Assembly (NCBI GenBank): GCA_029817715.1
Contig: JARUPY010000373.1
Span: 1 to 64,000 of the forward strand
DNA: 64,000 bases
Direction of reading: 5' to 3'
Source of the DNA: Melastoma dodecandrum
Lineage: Eukaryota > Streptophyta > Magnoliopsida > Myrtales > Melastomataceae
The stretch's first letter is position 1; every line of letters begins with the position of its first letter. The translations under genes were made by a program, and so were the position numbers. A model generated the notes under the pieces. The model was not told where the DNA came from. It ran no database searches and saw only the letters and a list, made by a program, of their open reading frames with translations. Below are positions 28,694 to 38,609 of this stretch, one piece after another.

Positions 28694-30193
28694 TCACGCC
28701 CGCTCGAGGTCCAGTGGGATTTCCGCCCTGAGCTCGAACCCTGTCGGCGAATAGCTAGCGTCGACCTTGGCGCCGATCTGCTGCGACAGCACGCGGGTCA
28801 GGATCATCGACCCGAAGCCGTGGCGCTCGGGCGGCGAGACCTTGGGACCGCCGGTCTCGACCCAGCGGCAGGTGAGAATACGCTTCTCCTTCGCCGGCAC
28901 GATCGTCCAGGTGACCGTCACGCGTCCGTCGGGCTCGCTCAGGGCGCCGTGGCGAAACGCATTGGTGGCGAGTTCGTGGATGGTCATGCCGAGCGGTACC
29001 GCGAGCTGCGAGGGCAGTTCGACGTCGGGTCCCTCGAGGAGCACGCGATCGACCGCGCCGTCGGCGTAGACGCCGACCTCCTGGCGCAAAAGATGCGGGA
29101 AGGAGACGAACTGTTGGATCTCCTCGGTGAGCAGCGAGTGGGTGCGCGCCAGCGACGAGATGCGGCCCGAGAACGCCCACTGGTAGTCCTCGATCGTCTC
29201 CGCGGTGCGCGCGGTCGAATTCATCACGCCCTGGACGGTGGCAAGCGTGTTGCGGACGCGATGGTGCAGTTCGCGCACGAGCATCGCCTGCGCCTTCTCG
29301 GCCCGCACGTGGTCGGTGACGTCGTTACCGTCGACGAAGATGCCGACGACCTCGCCGGCCTCGCCGAAAATCGGCTGGTAGACGAAATCGACGAACACCT
29401 CCTCGAGGCCCTGGCCCGGCGTGCGCTCGAACTCGGCCCGCATCTGCCTGCCGACGAAAGCCTCGCCGGTGCGATAGACCTTGTCGAGCAGCTCCATGTA
29501 GACTTGGCCGGCGACCTCCGGCAGCGCCTCGCGGATCGTGCGGCCGACCAGCTCGCGCTTGCCGACGAGGGCCATGTAGGCCGTATTCGCCAGCTCGAAC
29601 CGGTATTGCGGGCCGCGCAGCAGGCACATGAAGCTCGGCGCCCGCATGAACAGGTTGCGCAGCTGCGCACTCTCGGCCAGCAAGGACACGTTGAGCTTCT
29701 GGACGCGCTCGGCGCGCTGGAGGATCGAGCTTCCGAGGTTCGCCTTGCCGGCCCCTGGGCGTGCCTCCGAGCCGGCCTCGAGCCGTGCCTTGTGCTTTGC
29801 GCGATGCATCTCGGTGACGTCCTGCGTATTCTGGAGGACGAACGCGATATTGCCGGCCGCATCGCGCACGGGCATGTGCGAGGCGCTCCAGTAGCGGTCC
29901 TCTATCCCGGTCTCGTCCGGGATCGGGATCGGATAATGGATCACCGGAAGGAAATCGGGCTCCCCCGTGCGCAGCACGCGCTGGAACGATTCCATGAGCT
30001 GGCGCGCGGTTTCCCCCGTCGAGGGGAAGGCGTCGAACATGTTGCGGCCTACAAGCGCTTCGCGCCTACGGCCCGTCGCTTCCAGGTAACCTTGATTCAT
30101 CGCGACGATGGTGAGATCCGTTGACAGCAGCACCAGCGGGGTTGGCACAGTATCGAAGACGACCTTGAAATCGATCGCATCCGTCGCAGCCAC
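28694..30193 (-). CDS. PAS-PAS HWE-family sensor histidine kinase
   Basis: About 499 residues from GTG 30193, chosen because GGGAG lies eight bases upstream and because longer readings run into the divergent efflux promoter. Two PAS domains: residues ~8-130 (VPTPLVLLSTDLTIVAMNQG, MFDAFPSTGE, DRYWSASHMPVRDAAGNIAF) and ~180-300 (LFMRAPSFMCLLRGPQYRFE, GKRELVGRTIREALPE, DFVYQPIFGEAGEVVGIFVD). The kinase core has the HWE signature AMLVRELHHRVRNTLATVQG (phospho-accepting His), MTIHELATNAFRHGALSEPD and HGFGSMILTRVLSQQIGAKV. HWE kinases often act in light or general-stress signalling in alphaproteobacteria. No response regulator lies nearby. No transmembrane segment, so cytoplasmic. Confidence 0.92.
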   Translation of the reverse strand: MAATDAIDFKVVFDTVPTPLVLLSTDLTIVAMNQGYLEATGRRREALVGRNMFDAFPSTGETARQLMESFQRVLRTGEPDFLPVIHYPIPIPDETGIEDRYWSASHMPVRDAAGNIAFVLQNTQDVTEMHRAKHKARLEAGSEARPGAGKANLGSSILQRAERVQKLNVSLLAESAQLRNLFMRAPSFMCLLRGPQYRFELANTAYMALVGKRELVGRTIREALPEVAGQVYMELLDKVYRTGEAFVGRQMRAEFERTPGQGLEEVFVDFVYQPIFGEAGEVVGIFVDGNDVTDHVRAEKAQAMLVRELHHRVRNTLATVQGVMNSTARTAETIEDYQWAFSGRISSLARTHSLLTEEIQQFVSFPHLLRQEVGVYADGAVDRVLLEGPDVELPSQLAVPLGMTIHELATNAFRHGALSEPDGRVTVTWTIVPAKEKRILTCRWVETGGPKVSPPERHGFGSMILTRVLSQQIGAKVDASYSPTGFELRAEIPLDLERA

Positions 30194-30390
30194 TCGAGTC
30201 TCCCGCAAACACCGGGCCGCGATGCCCTGCGCAAGGTGTCTTTTCACATCTACCGTCGAGGTCAGCAAAGGCAAGGAACCGCAAGATGCGCATTTTCGCG
30301 CTGCTGGTTCCTTCCTGGGCGCGGCCAAAACCTTGCTTGCGTGAGATCGTTCCCGCATGGCACACGGGCCCCCCGCGGGGGCCTCGGAGC

Positions 30391-31584
30391 ATGCCACTGA
30401 AACGCGACCAGCTCGGCCTCGCAACGCCGGGCCTCTGGACGGCGGTCGCCCTCTTCTGGATGGTCGCGGGCCTCGCGCCAGAAACCCTGGCACAGGGGGC
30501 GCCGGGCGGCGGCCCGCCCTCGGTCGGCGTCGTCCGCGCCGAGGAGAAGCCGATCACCGAGACGAACGAGTTCATCGGGCGTATCGAGGCGATCGACAAG
30601 GTCGCCATCGTCGCCCGTGTGACCGCCTATCTCGAGCAGGTCGACTTCAAGGACGGCGACGAGGTCAAGAAGGGCGACCTGCTCTACGGGCTCCAGCGGC
30701 CGCCGTTCCAAGCCGATCTCGACGCCAAGCAGGCGGTGGCCGACCAGTTCGCCGCCCAGCTCGTCAACGCCCAGCTCTCCGAGGATCGTGCAAAGAGCCT
30801 GCTGAAGACCAACGCCGGCGCCCAGGCGACGGTCGATTCGGCGGTGGCGACGCAGAAGGCACTCGAGGCGCAGCTCCTCGGCGCGAAGGCGAGCGTCGAG
30901 ACCTCGCAGATCAATCTCGACTACACGCGCATCACGTCGCCGATCAACGGCAAGCTCGGCGCGACCCGCATCACGCCGGGCAACGTTGTTTCGCCCTCGT
31001 CGGGGACGCTGGTCACGATCGTCAGCCAGGATCCGATGTACGTCGCGTTCCCCGTGTCGGTCCGCACCCTGTTGCAATTGCGCAGCCGCTACGTGCCGAA
31101 GGGCGGCTTCAAGGCGGTGCGCATCAAGGTCAAGCTGCCGGACGGGCGCGTATACGACCAGGTCGGCCAGCTCAGCTTCGTCGACAACACCGTGCAGGCC
31201 TCGACCGACACGACCCTGCTGCGCGGCACGATCCCCAACCCGGTGATCGCGATGTCCGGCAAGACGAAGGTCCGCGAGCTCGTCGACAACGAGTTCGTGA
31301 CGGTGCTGCTCGAAGGCGTGCAGCCGGTCACGGTCCTCGCCATCCCGCGCGCCGCCGTGCTGATGGACCAGCCGGGCGACTACGTCTGGGTCGTCAACGC
31401 CGACAACAAGGCGGAGCGCCGCGCGGTGACGCTCGGCCAGTCGACGCCGGAGACGGCGTCGGTGACGAGCGGCCTCAAGGCGGGCGAGCTTGTCGTCGCC
31501 GAGGGCGTGCAGCGGGTGCGCGCCGGCGAGGCGGTCTCGCCCGGCCCGATGACGCCGGCGCCGACCGACCCGCGCGGCCAATGA
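30391..31584 (+). CDS. RND efflux periplasmic adaptor (AcrA/MexA-like)
   Basis: About 397 residues from ATG 30391 (GGAG just upstream; further ATGs exist in frame upstream). An N-terminal hydrophobic export segment LWTAVALFWMVAGLAPETLA is followed by PPSVGVVRAEEKPITETNEF, the lipoyl halves AIVARVTAYLEQVDFKDGDE and NLDYTRITSPINGKLGATRI, a coiled-coil hairpin between them (QFAAQLVNAQLSEDRAKSLL), TPGNVVSPSSGTLVTIVSQD and the membrane-proximal part VTVLAIPRAAVLMDQPGDYV. It forms the periplasmic bridge of the tripartite pump with the next gene, 13 bases downstream. No outer-membrane TolC-like gene follows. Confidence 0.93.
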   Translation: MPLKRDQLGLATPGLWTAVALFWMVAGLAPETLAQGAPGGGPPSVGVVRAEEKPITETNEFIGRIEAIDKVAIVARVTAYLEQVDFKDGDEVKKGDLLYGLQRPPFQADLDAKQAVADQFAAQLVNAQLSEDRAKSLLKTNAGAQATVDSAVATQKALEAQLLGAKASVETSQINLDYTRITSPINGKLGATRITPGNVVSPSSGTLVTIVSQDPMYVAFPVSVRTLLQLRSRYVPKGGFKAVRIKVKLPDGRVYDQVGQLSFVDNTVQASTDTTLLRGTIPNPVIAMSGKTKVRELVDNEFVTVLLEGVQPVTVLAIPRAAVLMDQPGDYVWVVNADNKAERRAVTLGQSTPETASVTSGLKAGELVVAEGVQRVRAGEAVSPGPMTPAPTDPRGQ

Positions 31585-31597
31585 TGGCATAGGGCGC

Positions 31598-34500
31598 ATG
31601 TTCTCCGCGATCTTCGTCGACCGGCCCCGCCTCGCCTTCGTCATCGCGATCGTCACGTCGATCGCCGGCGCGCTGGCGCTCAGGGCGATCCCGCTGTCGC
31701 AGTTTCCCCGACATCGTGCCGCCGCAGGTGCAGGTGGCCGCCACCTACCCCGGCGCCTCGGCCTCGGTGGTCGAGACCGCGGTGGCGCAGCCGCTCGAAG
31801 CGCAGATCGTGGGCGTCGACCAGATGCTCTACATGAAGTCGGTCTCGGGTAACGACGGCTCGTATACGCTGACCGTGTCGTTCGCGCTCGGCTCCAATGC
31901 CGACATAGATACCGTCAACGTCAACAACCGCGTGCAGACCGCTCAGGCGCAGCTCCCCTCGCAGGTGACCCTCCAAGGCATCACCATCCGCAAGCGCTCC
32001 TCGGCGGTCCTGCAGTTCATGATGCTCTACTCGGACAACGGGAAGCAGGACCCGCTGTTCATTACGAACTACGCCGTCATCAACGTGCTCGACGAGTTGT
32101 CGCGCACGGCGGGCGTCGGCCAGGCCTCGTTGTTCGGCAAGCTGAACTATTCGATGCGGATCTGGTTCGACGTGCAGCGGCTGAACAGCCTCAACATGGC
32201 GCCTTCGGACATCACGAATGCGATCCAGGCGCAGAACAACCAGGCGGCGATCGGCCGGCTCGGCGCCGAGCCGGTGCCGCGCAACCAGCAGTACCAGCTC
32301 AATCTACAGACCGAGGGGCGGCTGACGACGCCCGCCGAATTCGGCGACATCGTGATCCGGGCCAACCCGGACGGCTCGGTCGTCAAGGTCAAGGACGTGG
32401 CCCGCGTCGACCTCGGGGCGCAGAACGAGGACACCGAGAGCTCGCTCTCCGGCAAGCCGGCGGTGGCGATCGGCATCTACCTCTCGCCCGGCGCCAACGC
32501 GGTGGCGACGGCGGCGGCCGTCGACAAGACCTTGGCCAAGGTGAGCAAGCGATTCCCCGAGGGCCTCAAGAACAAGGTCGTCTACGATTCCACCACCTTC
32601 GTGAAGGACACGATCGCCGAGGTCCTCCGCACCCTGGCCGAGGCCTTCGTGCTCGTCGTCGTCGTGGTCTTCTTCTTCCTCGGCTCGCTGCGGGCGACGA
32701 TCATACCCGCCGTCGCCGTGCCGGTCTCGCTCATCGGCACCTTCGCCGTGCTGCTGGCGATCGGCTATTCGGCCAATACCGTCTCGCTGCTCGCGATGGT
32801 GCTGGCGATCGGCATCGTGGTCGACGACGCCATCGTCGTCGTCGAGAACGTCGAGCGCGTGATGGAGGAGGAGCCCGAGCTGCCGGCGGGCGCGGCGGGC
32901 AAGAAGGCGATGAGCCAGATCACCGCGCCGATCATCGCCATCACGCTGGTGCTGCTGTCGGTGTTCGTGCCGATCGGGTTCATCCCCGGCATCTCCGGCT
33001 CGCTGTTCCGGCAGTTCGCGGTGACGATCAGCGTGGCGATGGTGATCTCCGCGATCAACGCGCTGACCCTGTCGCCGGCGCTCTGCGGCATCTTCCTGCG
33101 GCACAGCGGCCCGCGGCGCGGCGTGATGGGCTATGTGATGGGCGGGATCGACCACGTCCGCGACGGCTTCGCCTGGGTTGTCGGCCGCCTCGTCGCCGTG
33201 GCGCTCGCCTCCATCGTCGTCATCGCCGCTTTCGCCGGGCTCATCGTGTACCTGTCGGCGCGCACGCCGACCGGCTTCCTGCCGGAAGAGGACCAGGGCG
33301 CGTTCTTCATCTCGATCCAGCTGCCCGACGGCGCCTCCGTCGCGCGAACAAAGGCGGTGGTGCGCAAGGTCGAGAAGCTGATGCTGTCCTACCCGCAGGT
33401 CGACAAGACCTTCGCCGTGATCGGCTTCTCGCTGCTCGACGCGGCGAACGAATCCAACAACGGCTTCATGGTCATCAAGCTGAAGCCGTTCGCGCAGCGC
33501 ACCGCGCCCAGTGATTCCGCGCAGGCGCTGATCCGCAAGGTGTTCGCCGACGCCCGCCAGATCCGCGAGGCGAACATCATCGCCTTCAACCTGCCGCCGA
33601 TCATCGGACTCTCCACCTCAGGCGGTTTCGAATACATTCTCGAGGCGCTGGAGGGGCAGGATCCGGTCCAGAATTTTTCGGTGATGCAGGGCCTCATCGC
33701 CGCCGCCAACGCCAATCCGCAGCTAACGCGCGTCTTCTCCACCTACACGGCCTCGACGCCGTCGGTGTACCTCGACATCGACCGCGAGAAGGCGCAGGCG
33801 CTCGGCCTCTCGATCGGTGCGATCTTCAACACGCTGGGGGCGACGCTCGGCAGCCAGTACATCAACGACTTCAACCTGTTCGGCCGCGTCTGGCAGGTCA
33901 ACATCGAGGGTCAGCCGGCCGACCGCCGCGAGATTCGCGACATCGACCGCATCTACGTGCGCAACGCCAACAACCAGATGGTGCCGATGGCCTCGCTGGC
34001 GTCGAGCCGCATCGTGCTCGGGCCGCAGGTCATCACCCGCTACAACAACTACCGCGCGGTCTCCGTGCAGGGCTCGCCGGCGCCGGGGGTCTCGTCGGGC
34101 ACGGCGCTGGCGCTGATGAGCGACATCTCCGACAAGACCCTGCCTTCGGGCTACGGCTTCGAGTGGACCGGCACGGCCTACCAGGAGCATGAGGCCGGCT
34201 CGAAGACGGGCGCGATCCTGGCGCTGGCGCTGCTGTTCGCCTACCTGTTCCTGGTCGCGCTCTACGAGAGCTGGATGATCCCGGTCCCGGTGCTGCTGTC
34301 GGTGGCCGTCGGCGTTGCCGGCTCCTTCGGCATGATCCTGCTGGCCGGCCTTTCGCTCGACCTCTATGCGCAGATCGGCCTGGTGGTGCTGGTCGCGCTG
34401 GCGGCCAAGAACGGCATCCTGATCGTGGAGTTCGCCAAGGACCAACGCGAGAAGGGGCGCGGCATCGTCGAGGCGGCGGTGCTCGGTGCGCGGATGCGGT

Positions 34501-34727
34501 TTCGCGCGGTCATGATGACCTCGATCGCCTTCCTCGCCGGCCTGTTCCCGCTCGTCACCGCGCACGGCGCGGCGATGCTGTCGCGGCGCGGCGTCGGCAC
34601 GCCGGTGTTCGGCGGCATGCTCGCCGCCTCGACCTTGGGCGTGTTCGTCATCCCGATGCTCTACGTGGTGTTCCAGCGGGTGCGCGAGCACAGGTGGCGC
34701 AAGCCGAAGGCCGACGCGGCGACTTGA
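31598..34727 (+). CDS. RND efflux transporter (AcrB/HAE1-like)
   Basis: About 1042 residues. Starts [37 protein letters not shown]; one extra base in the CCCC run near 31708 shifts the frame to [20 protein letters not shown]. Clean thereafter: the porter domains, the twelve membrane segments including TM4 [20 protein letters not shown] (paired Asp residues of the proton relay) and [17 protein letters not shown], and the C-terminal half [39 protein letters not shown]. Proton-driven export of small hydrophobic compounds. Operon with the adaptor gene. The substrate cannot be inferred. Confidence 0.95.
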
Positions 34728-34853
34728 GCATCACGTTCGCGCGAGATGGTCGCGGCGCGCCCTTCGACGGAGGGGTGCGCCGTGTAACCAAAGTCGCATC
34801 CCGGACGTACTCAGGAGAATAGTCTTCCCGTCGTTCGAACGAACGGAGCCCGC

Positions 34854-35234
34854 ATGCGCCACCTTGCCTTCGCCCTCGCCGCTGTTGCCCTCTTCGCCGT
34901 ACCGGCGTTCGCCGCCGAGCAGCAGACCTACACTCCGGCCGCGATGAGCGCGGCGCAGGCAGCCGGCAAGCCGGTGGTCGTCGACGTGACGGCGTCCTGG
35001 TGCTCGACCTGCGCGGCGCAGAAGCCGATCGTGCAGTCGCTGCTGAGGCAGCCGAAGTTCAAGGATCTCGTCCTGCTCCACGTCGATTTCGACTCGCAGA
35101 AGGCGTTGCTGCGCAAGCTGAACGTGCGTCAGCAGAGCACCTTCGTCGTGTTCAAGGGCAAGCAGGAGGTCGGCCGCTCGACCGGGGACACCGAGAAGGG
35201 CTCGATCGAGCAGCTGTTCGCCAAGGCCGGCTGA
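34854..35234 (+). CDS. periplasmic thioredoxin-like protein
   Basis: 126 residues with a clear Sec signal peptide (MRHLAFALAAVALFAVPAFA). The thioredoxin fold centres on VVVDVTASWCSTCAAQKPIV with a CSTC active site, then LVLLHVDFDSQKALLRKLNV and QQSTFVVFKGKQEVGRSTGD; the cis-proline expected after the beta-strand is replaced by Ser-Thr in QQSTFVVF, which is a minor variant. It resembles the C-terminal domain of DsbD. The CcdA-like membrane protein 266 bases downstream is its probable electron donor, so the two genes together equal a split DsbD. Confidence 0.88.
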   Translation: MRHLAFALAAVALFAVPAFAAEQQTYTPAAMSAAQAAGKPVVVDVTASWCSTCAAQKPIVQSLLRQPKFKDLVLLHVDFDSQKALLRKLNVRQQSTFVVFKGKQEVGRSTGDTEKGSIEQLFAKAG

Positions 35235-35266
35235 GCCGTGACGAGGGCGGAGCGATGCCGCGCGGC

Positions 35267-35381
35267 TCCCCTCCCCCTTGAGGGGAGGGGTTGGGGGTGG
35301 GGGTCGTACCGTGCTTCACGTGCAGCTGTTACGTACACCACGACCCCCACCCCCCGCCCCTCCCCGCAAGGGGGAGGGGAA
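35267..35381. repeat. palindromic repeat, family D
   Basis: Inverted arms TCCCCTCCCCCTTGAGGGGA... and ...GCCCCTCCCCGCAAGGGGGA with inner GGGGGTGGGGGTCGT/ACGACCCCCACCCCCC. It lies in the gap between the thioredoxin-like and CcdA-like genes. Confidence 0.83.
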
Positions 35382-35422
35382 GCTCACGATCAGCAACCCG
35401 ATAAAATCCACGGATCGAGGCG

Positions 35423-35484
35423 GCGGTCGCCCTCACCACCATCCTTCCGATGGTCCCCCTCCCCCGCTGCGCGGGTGAGGATCA
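35423..35484. repeat. half copy of palindromic repeat family E
   Basis: GTCGCCCTCACCACCATCCT...GGTCCCCCTCCCCCGCTGCG CGGGTGAGGATCAG closely matches the right arm of the full element at 36219-36397, but the left arm is missing. It ends 17 bases before the CcdA start, so it supplies part of that gene's leader. Confidence 0.7.
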
Positions 35485-35500
35485 GAGCGGGGCGTGCGCC

Positions 35501-36211
35501 ATGATCTTCCTCGCCTTCCTCGCCGGCGTCCTTTCGATCCTCTCGCCCTGCGTGCTGCCGCTGGTGCCGATCGTGCTCGGCGCCGCGGTGGCCGAGCATC
35601 GCCTCGGCCCCGTTGCGCTCGGTCTCGGCGTCGCGCTCTCCTATGCCGCGATCGGCATGTTCGTGCAGACGATCGGCTTCGTCATCGGAATCGACTCCGA
35701 CGTCTTTCAGAAGGCGGCCGCGATTTTGCTGGTCATCGTCGGCATCGTCCTCATGCTCCCGGCGCTGCAGATGCGCCTTGCGACGGCGGCGGGGCCGGTC
35801 GGCACTTTCGCGCAGGAGAAATTCGGCGGCTTCAATTCCTCCGGCCTGTTCGGTCAATTCGGCGTCGGGCTGCTGCTCGGCGCGGTGTGGAGCCCATGCG
35901 GCGGCCCGACGCTCGGCGCCGCGATCGGGCTCGCCGCGCAATCGAAGGACCTGTGGCTCGCCGGCGCCGTGATGCTCGCCTATGGCCTCGGCGCCGGCGT
36001 CCCGATGATGCTGCTCGGCTTCCTGTCGCGCGAGGCGCTGATGCGCTGGAAGGGCAGCCTGCTCAACGCCGGCAAGACCTTGAAGCCGGCGATGGGCGCG
36101 CTGCTGCTGGTGCTCGGCGTGCTCATGCTGACAGGCTGGGACAAGACGGTCGAGACGCGCCTCGTGCAGGCCTCGCCCGCCTGGCTGACCGCGCTGACGA
36201 CGCATTTCTGA
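35501..36211 (+). CDS. CcdA/DsbD-type thiol-disulfide transport membrane protein
   Basis: 236 residues from ATG 35501 (longer readings begin inside the repeat). Six or more membrane helices; the two redox motifs GVLSILSPCVLPLVPIVLGA and LLLGAVWSPCGGPTLGAAIG each carry the conserved Pro-Cys of the CcdA family. Further helices FVIGIDSDVFQKAAAILLVI, VMLAYGLGAGVPMMLLGFLS and PAMGALLLVLGVLMLTGW. It passes reducing power from cytoplasmic thioredoxin to periplasmic thiol carriers, here most likely the thioredoxin-like protein upstream; cytochrome c maturation is another possible use. Confidence 0.88.
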   Translation: MIFLAFLAGVLSILSPCVLPLVPIVLGAAVAEHRLGPVALGLGVALSYAAIGMFVQTIGFVIGIDSDVFQKAAAILLVIVGIVLMLPALQMRLATAAGPVGTFAQEKFGGFNSSGLFGQFGVGLLLGAVWSPCGGPTLGAAIGLAAQSKDLWLAGAVMLAYGLGAGVPMMLLGFLSREALMRWKGSLLNAGKTLKPAMGALLLVLGVLMLTGWDKTVETRLVQASPAWLTALTTHF

Positions 36212-36218
36212 CGCGCTG

Positions 36219-36397
36219 ATCCTCACCCGCGAAGCGGGGGAGGGGGACCGTGCGAAGCACGGTGGAGGGGGCGGCTACCGCTTCAACCTCGATCGTTTGG
36301 TATCGATCGGCTCGGAAAATGACCAAAGCTTGCGGCGGCGGCCGCCCCCTCCACCATCCTTCGGATGGTCCCCCTCCCCCGCTTCGCGGGTGAGGAT
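36219..36397. repeat. palindromic repeat, family E (full copy)
   Basis: Left arm ATCCTCACCCGCGAAGCGGG GGAGGGGGACCGTGCG... and right arm ...GGTCCCCCTCCCCCGCTTCG CGGGTGAGGAT are inverted copies around a unique core of about 50 bases. It fills the gap between convergent ccdA and the tyrosinase operon and could act as a bidirectional terminator. Confidence 0.85.
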
Positions 36398-36399
36398 AT

Positions 36400-37005
36400 T
36401 CACCTCAATTGTAGCTGACGAACCGCAGGCTCGAGCAGCGGAAACACGTTCTTCGTGTCGCACAGCGCGTTGGCGGCGTTCACCACCGGCACGACCGTGA
36501 CCGTCGCCGTCGCGCTGGTGCGGGCGATCGACTTCAGCGCATTGGTGACGGAAATCTTCTTGCGCGCGGGCGTCAGCGGATGCGGGTTGCGCCTGTCGTA
36601 AGGCGAGATCTTCGAGCCGTTCAACTCGCAATGCCCGGCATCGCCGACGCATCCGCCATGCCCGAAGATGTTGAACGAGCCGGCGTAGCCATTCTCGAGC
36701 GTCTCCGGCGTATCCGGGCCTGCGTTCGGATTGTTGAGGAAGATGCGGCCCTCGTACGAGGCCTCGCCGTGAAAGATGCCCTCGATCTCGAGGTCGGCGC
36801 GCGCAAAGCGGTGCTCGGGCGTCGCGAAGCTGATGTCGACGGGCTTCGAGGTGAACGTGTCCGCCGGCGTCGTGGGACGGATCGGCGACGTCATCCGCGT
36901 GGGTGTGCCCGATGCGGCCGGCGTCGTGGCAGACTTGGCGGCGGAAGCCGCTTTCTTGCCGCGCGGCGCGGCGGTGCGGGTCGTCTTGCGGGGTGGTCGC
37001 GCCAT
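36400..37005 (-). CDS. tyrosinase C-terminal (KFDV-like) domain as a separate protein
   Basis: 201 residues. A basic, Ala/Lys/Pro-rich N-terminus (PPRKTTRTAAPRGKKAASAA) precedes a beta-rich domain with RFARADLEIEGIFHGEASYE, GRIFLNNPNAGPDTPETLEN, GYAGSFNIFGHGGCVGDAGH and NPHPLTPARKKISVTNALKS. This matches the domain that follows the catalytic unit in plant polyphenol oxidases and some microbial tyrosinases ('GRVFLN.P.A..TP....GYAGSF.IFGHGGC.GD.GHC'). Here it is a separate gene whose ATG overlaps the tyrosinase stop (TGATG at 37003-37007). In relatives this domain covers the copper site and can act as a pro-domain or chaperone; that role is inferred. Confidence 0.72.
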   Translation of the reverse strand: MARPPRKTTRTAAPRGKKAASAAKSATTPAASGTPTRMTSPIRPTTPADTFTSKPVDISFATPEHRFARADLEIEGIFHGEASYEGRIFLNNPNAGPDTPETLENGYAGSFNIFGHGGCVGDAGHCELNGSKISPYDRRNPHPLTPARKKISVTNALKSIARTSATATVTVVPVVNAANALCDTKNVFPLLEPAVRQLQLR

Positions 37006-37805
37006 CAGCTCGTCCCTCCGCCCGGGATGTCGACCGTGGCGGCCGCGTAATCGTAGCCGAGATCGTTGACGTTGAGCACGTCGCTCACCTTCATGTTGAA
37101 CGGCGCCAGGACCACGTCGAGCAGGTCCGGCGGGATGTTGCCGTTGCCGTTGCGCACCTGCCAGATCGCCCAGATCCGGTCGATCATCGCATGATGCGAG
37201 TAGAAGATGGGGTCGAAGGCGGACGTCTGCACGATACCCATGTCGCCGGAGACCCAGCCATGAACGCCGTCGTGGATCTCCTCGACCTGCTCGCAGAAGT
37301 CGTTCCAGTCGGTGCGCCCCAGCGCATCCTCGACCTGGCCCTGCGTCGGCAGGTCGTTCGGATCGCCCGGCTGGCGCGTCGTCGTGTGCTGGATCGGCGG
37401 ATTGGTCTGCGGCAGGTTGATCGCGAAGGAGAACAGCGGGTTCGGCGCGTCGCCGACGGTCTGCGCGGCGAAGACGTCGGGAATGCCCTGCTGGCGCGGG
37501 GGCCCGAGCGTCCAGTCCCACCACGGCAGCGCCGCAGTGGGCGCCTGGTCGCGCATCGCCAGCTCGAAATTGTAGAGATAGGCGCGGTGCCACGGCAGGA
37601 AGATCTGCATGTTGGCCTGCGTCCACTGATTCTGCTGGTGGTGCCAGCAGAACCAGTTCGGCGCACCGTGAAGGCCGCTGAAATACTGGAAGCCGCGGTT
37701 GTCGGTGATCGCCTGCATCTTGGCGTAGGCGTCGCGAAAGGCCGCAAGCTGATCGTCGGTGAGGTTATGCACGGCGGGCCGCAGCTTGATCGTCGTGGAC
37801 GCCAT
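37005..37805 (-). CDS. tyrosinase / polyphenol oxidase, type-3 copper enzyme
   Basis: 266 residues, intact. Oxidises phenols to quinones with a dinuclear copper centre. CuA ligands lie in FSGLHGAPNWFCWHHQQN and IFLPWHRAYLYNFELAMRD; CuB ligands in EEIHDGVHGWVSGDMG and FDPIFYSHHAMIDRIWAIWQ. All six histidine positions are present. There is no signal peptide or Tat motif on either this protein or its partner, so it is predicted cytoplasmic unless released otherwise. It is translationally coupled to the downstream KFDV-like gene. Start ATG 37805: MASTTIKLRPAVHNLTDDQL. Confidence 0.93.
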   Translation of the reverse strand: MASTTIKLRPAVHNLTDDQLAAFRDAYAKMQAITDNRGFQYFSGLHGAPNWFCWHHQQNQWTQANMQIFLPWHRAYLYNFELAMRDQAPTAALPWWDWTLGPPRQQGIPDVFAAQTVGDAPNPLFSFAINLPQTNPPIQHTTTRQPGDPNDLPTQGQVEDALGRTDWNDFCEQVEEIHDGVHGWVSGDMGIVQTSAFDPIFYSHHAMIDRIWAIWQVRNGNGNIPPDLLDVVLAPFNMKVSDVLNVNDLGYDYAAATVDIPGGGTS

Positions 37806-37988
37806 CTCGCGCAAAGCCCCGCCGTTCGAAAACGGGGGCGATCGTACGCGCCGCGCGGCAGCCGTAAATGATCCTTTCGCAGCATGGGCCGCCGCCGCGC
37901 AATGGAACGGCATGACGCCGCACGCGTCGTTCGCGCAGGTGCGCCGGCGACGCCTGCGTGGCAGGCTGGGAAGTCCGAAGGAGTGCCC

Positions 37989-38588
37989 ATGCCCACCACC
38001 GACGAGCCGGCGCCGATCGCCCGCTACGATCGCATCGCCATGACCTTGCATTGGCTGGTCGCCGCGCTCATCCTTTTCGCCGTCTTCGAAGGGCTGCTGG
38101 CGCAGAGCCGCGGCGACGATCCCTCGGCGCGCCCCATCATCGACCTGCACAAGTCACTCGGCCTGACCATCCTCGGCCTCGTCGTCCTGCGCATCCTCTG
38201 GCGCCTCGCCAGGAAGCCGCCGCCGATGCCGCGCGCCTATGCGCGGCACGAGCAGCGCGCGGCGCGGGCCGCGCACATCCTGCTCTACGGGCTGATGCTG
38301 GCGCTGCCGATCAGCGGCTACATCCACGACTCCGCGTTCAAAGCGGCGGCGGCGCATCCGCTCACGCTCTACGGCCTGGTCGAGGTGCCGCGGCTTGCCG
38401 CCGTCAAGACGCTCGAGCCGGCGACGAAGGAGGCCGTGCACTCGGCCTTCTTCACCGTCCACCTCTATCTCGGCTTCGTGCTCTACGCGCTGCTCGCGCT
38501 GCACATCGCCGGCGTCGTCAAGCACCAGTGGGTGGACCGCGAGGCGGAGCTGCAGCGCATGCTGCCGGGCCGTGCGCGGGGACGATGA
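37989..38588 (+). CDS. cytochrome b561 family protein
   Basis: 199 residues; AAGGAG lies eight bases before ATG 37989. Four membrane helices with haem-ligand histidines in RIAMTLHWLVAALILFAVFE, PIIDLHKSLGLTILGLVVLR and the C-terminal VHSAFFTVHLYLGFVLYALL, ALHIAGVVKHQWVDRE. This bacterial b561 type transfers electrons from quinol, for example to periplasmic acceptors or in superoxide scavenging. Divergent from the tyrosinase gene (183 bases apart). Confidence 0.9.
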   Translation: MPTTDEPAPIARYDRIAMTLHWLVAALILFAVFEGLLAQSRGDDPSARPIIDLHKSLGLTILGLVVLRILWRLARKPPPMPRAYARHEQRAARAAHILLYGLMLALPISGYIHDSAFKAAAAHPLTLYGLVEVPRLAAVKTLEPATKEAVHSAFFTVHLYLGFVLYALLALHIAGVVKHQWVDREAELQRMLPGRARGR

Positions 38589-38609
38589 GGGCGCCTTTTC
38601 ATCGTGAGA

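Noticed and set aside
28694..30493. Longer start for the HWE kinase (up to 30493)
   Set aside because: The extra 100 codons overlap the leader and start of the divergent efflux gene and are low-complexity Arg/Pro/Gly; GTG 30193 has a proper ribosome-binding site.
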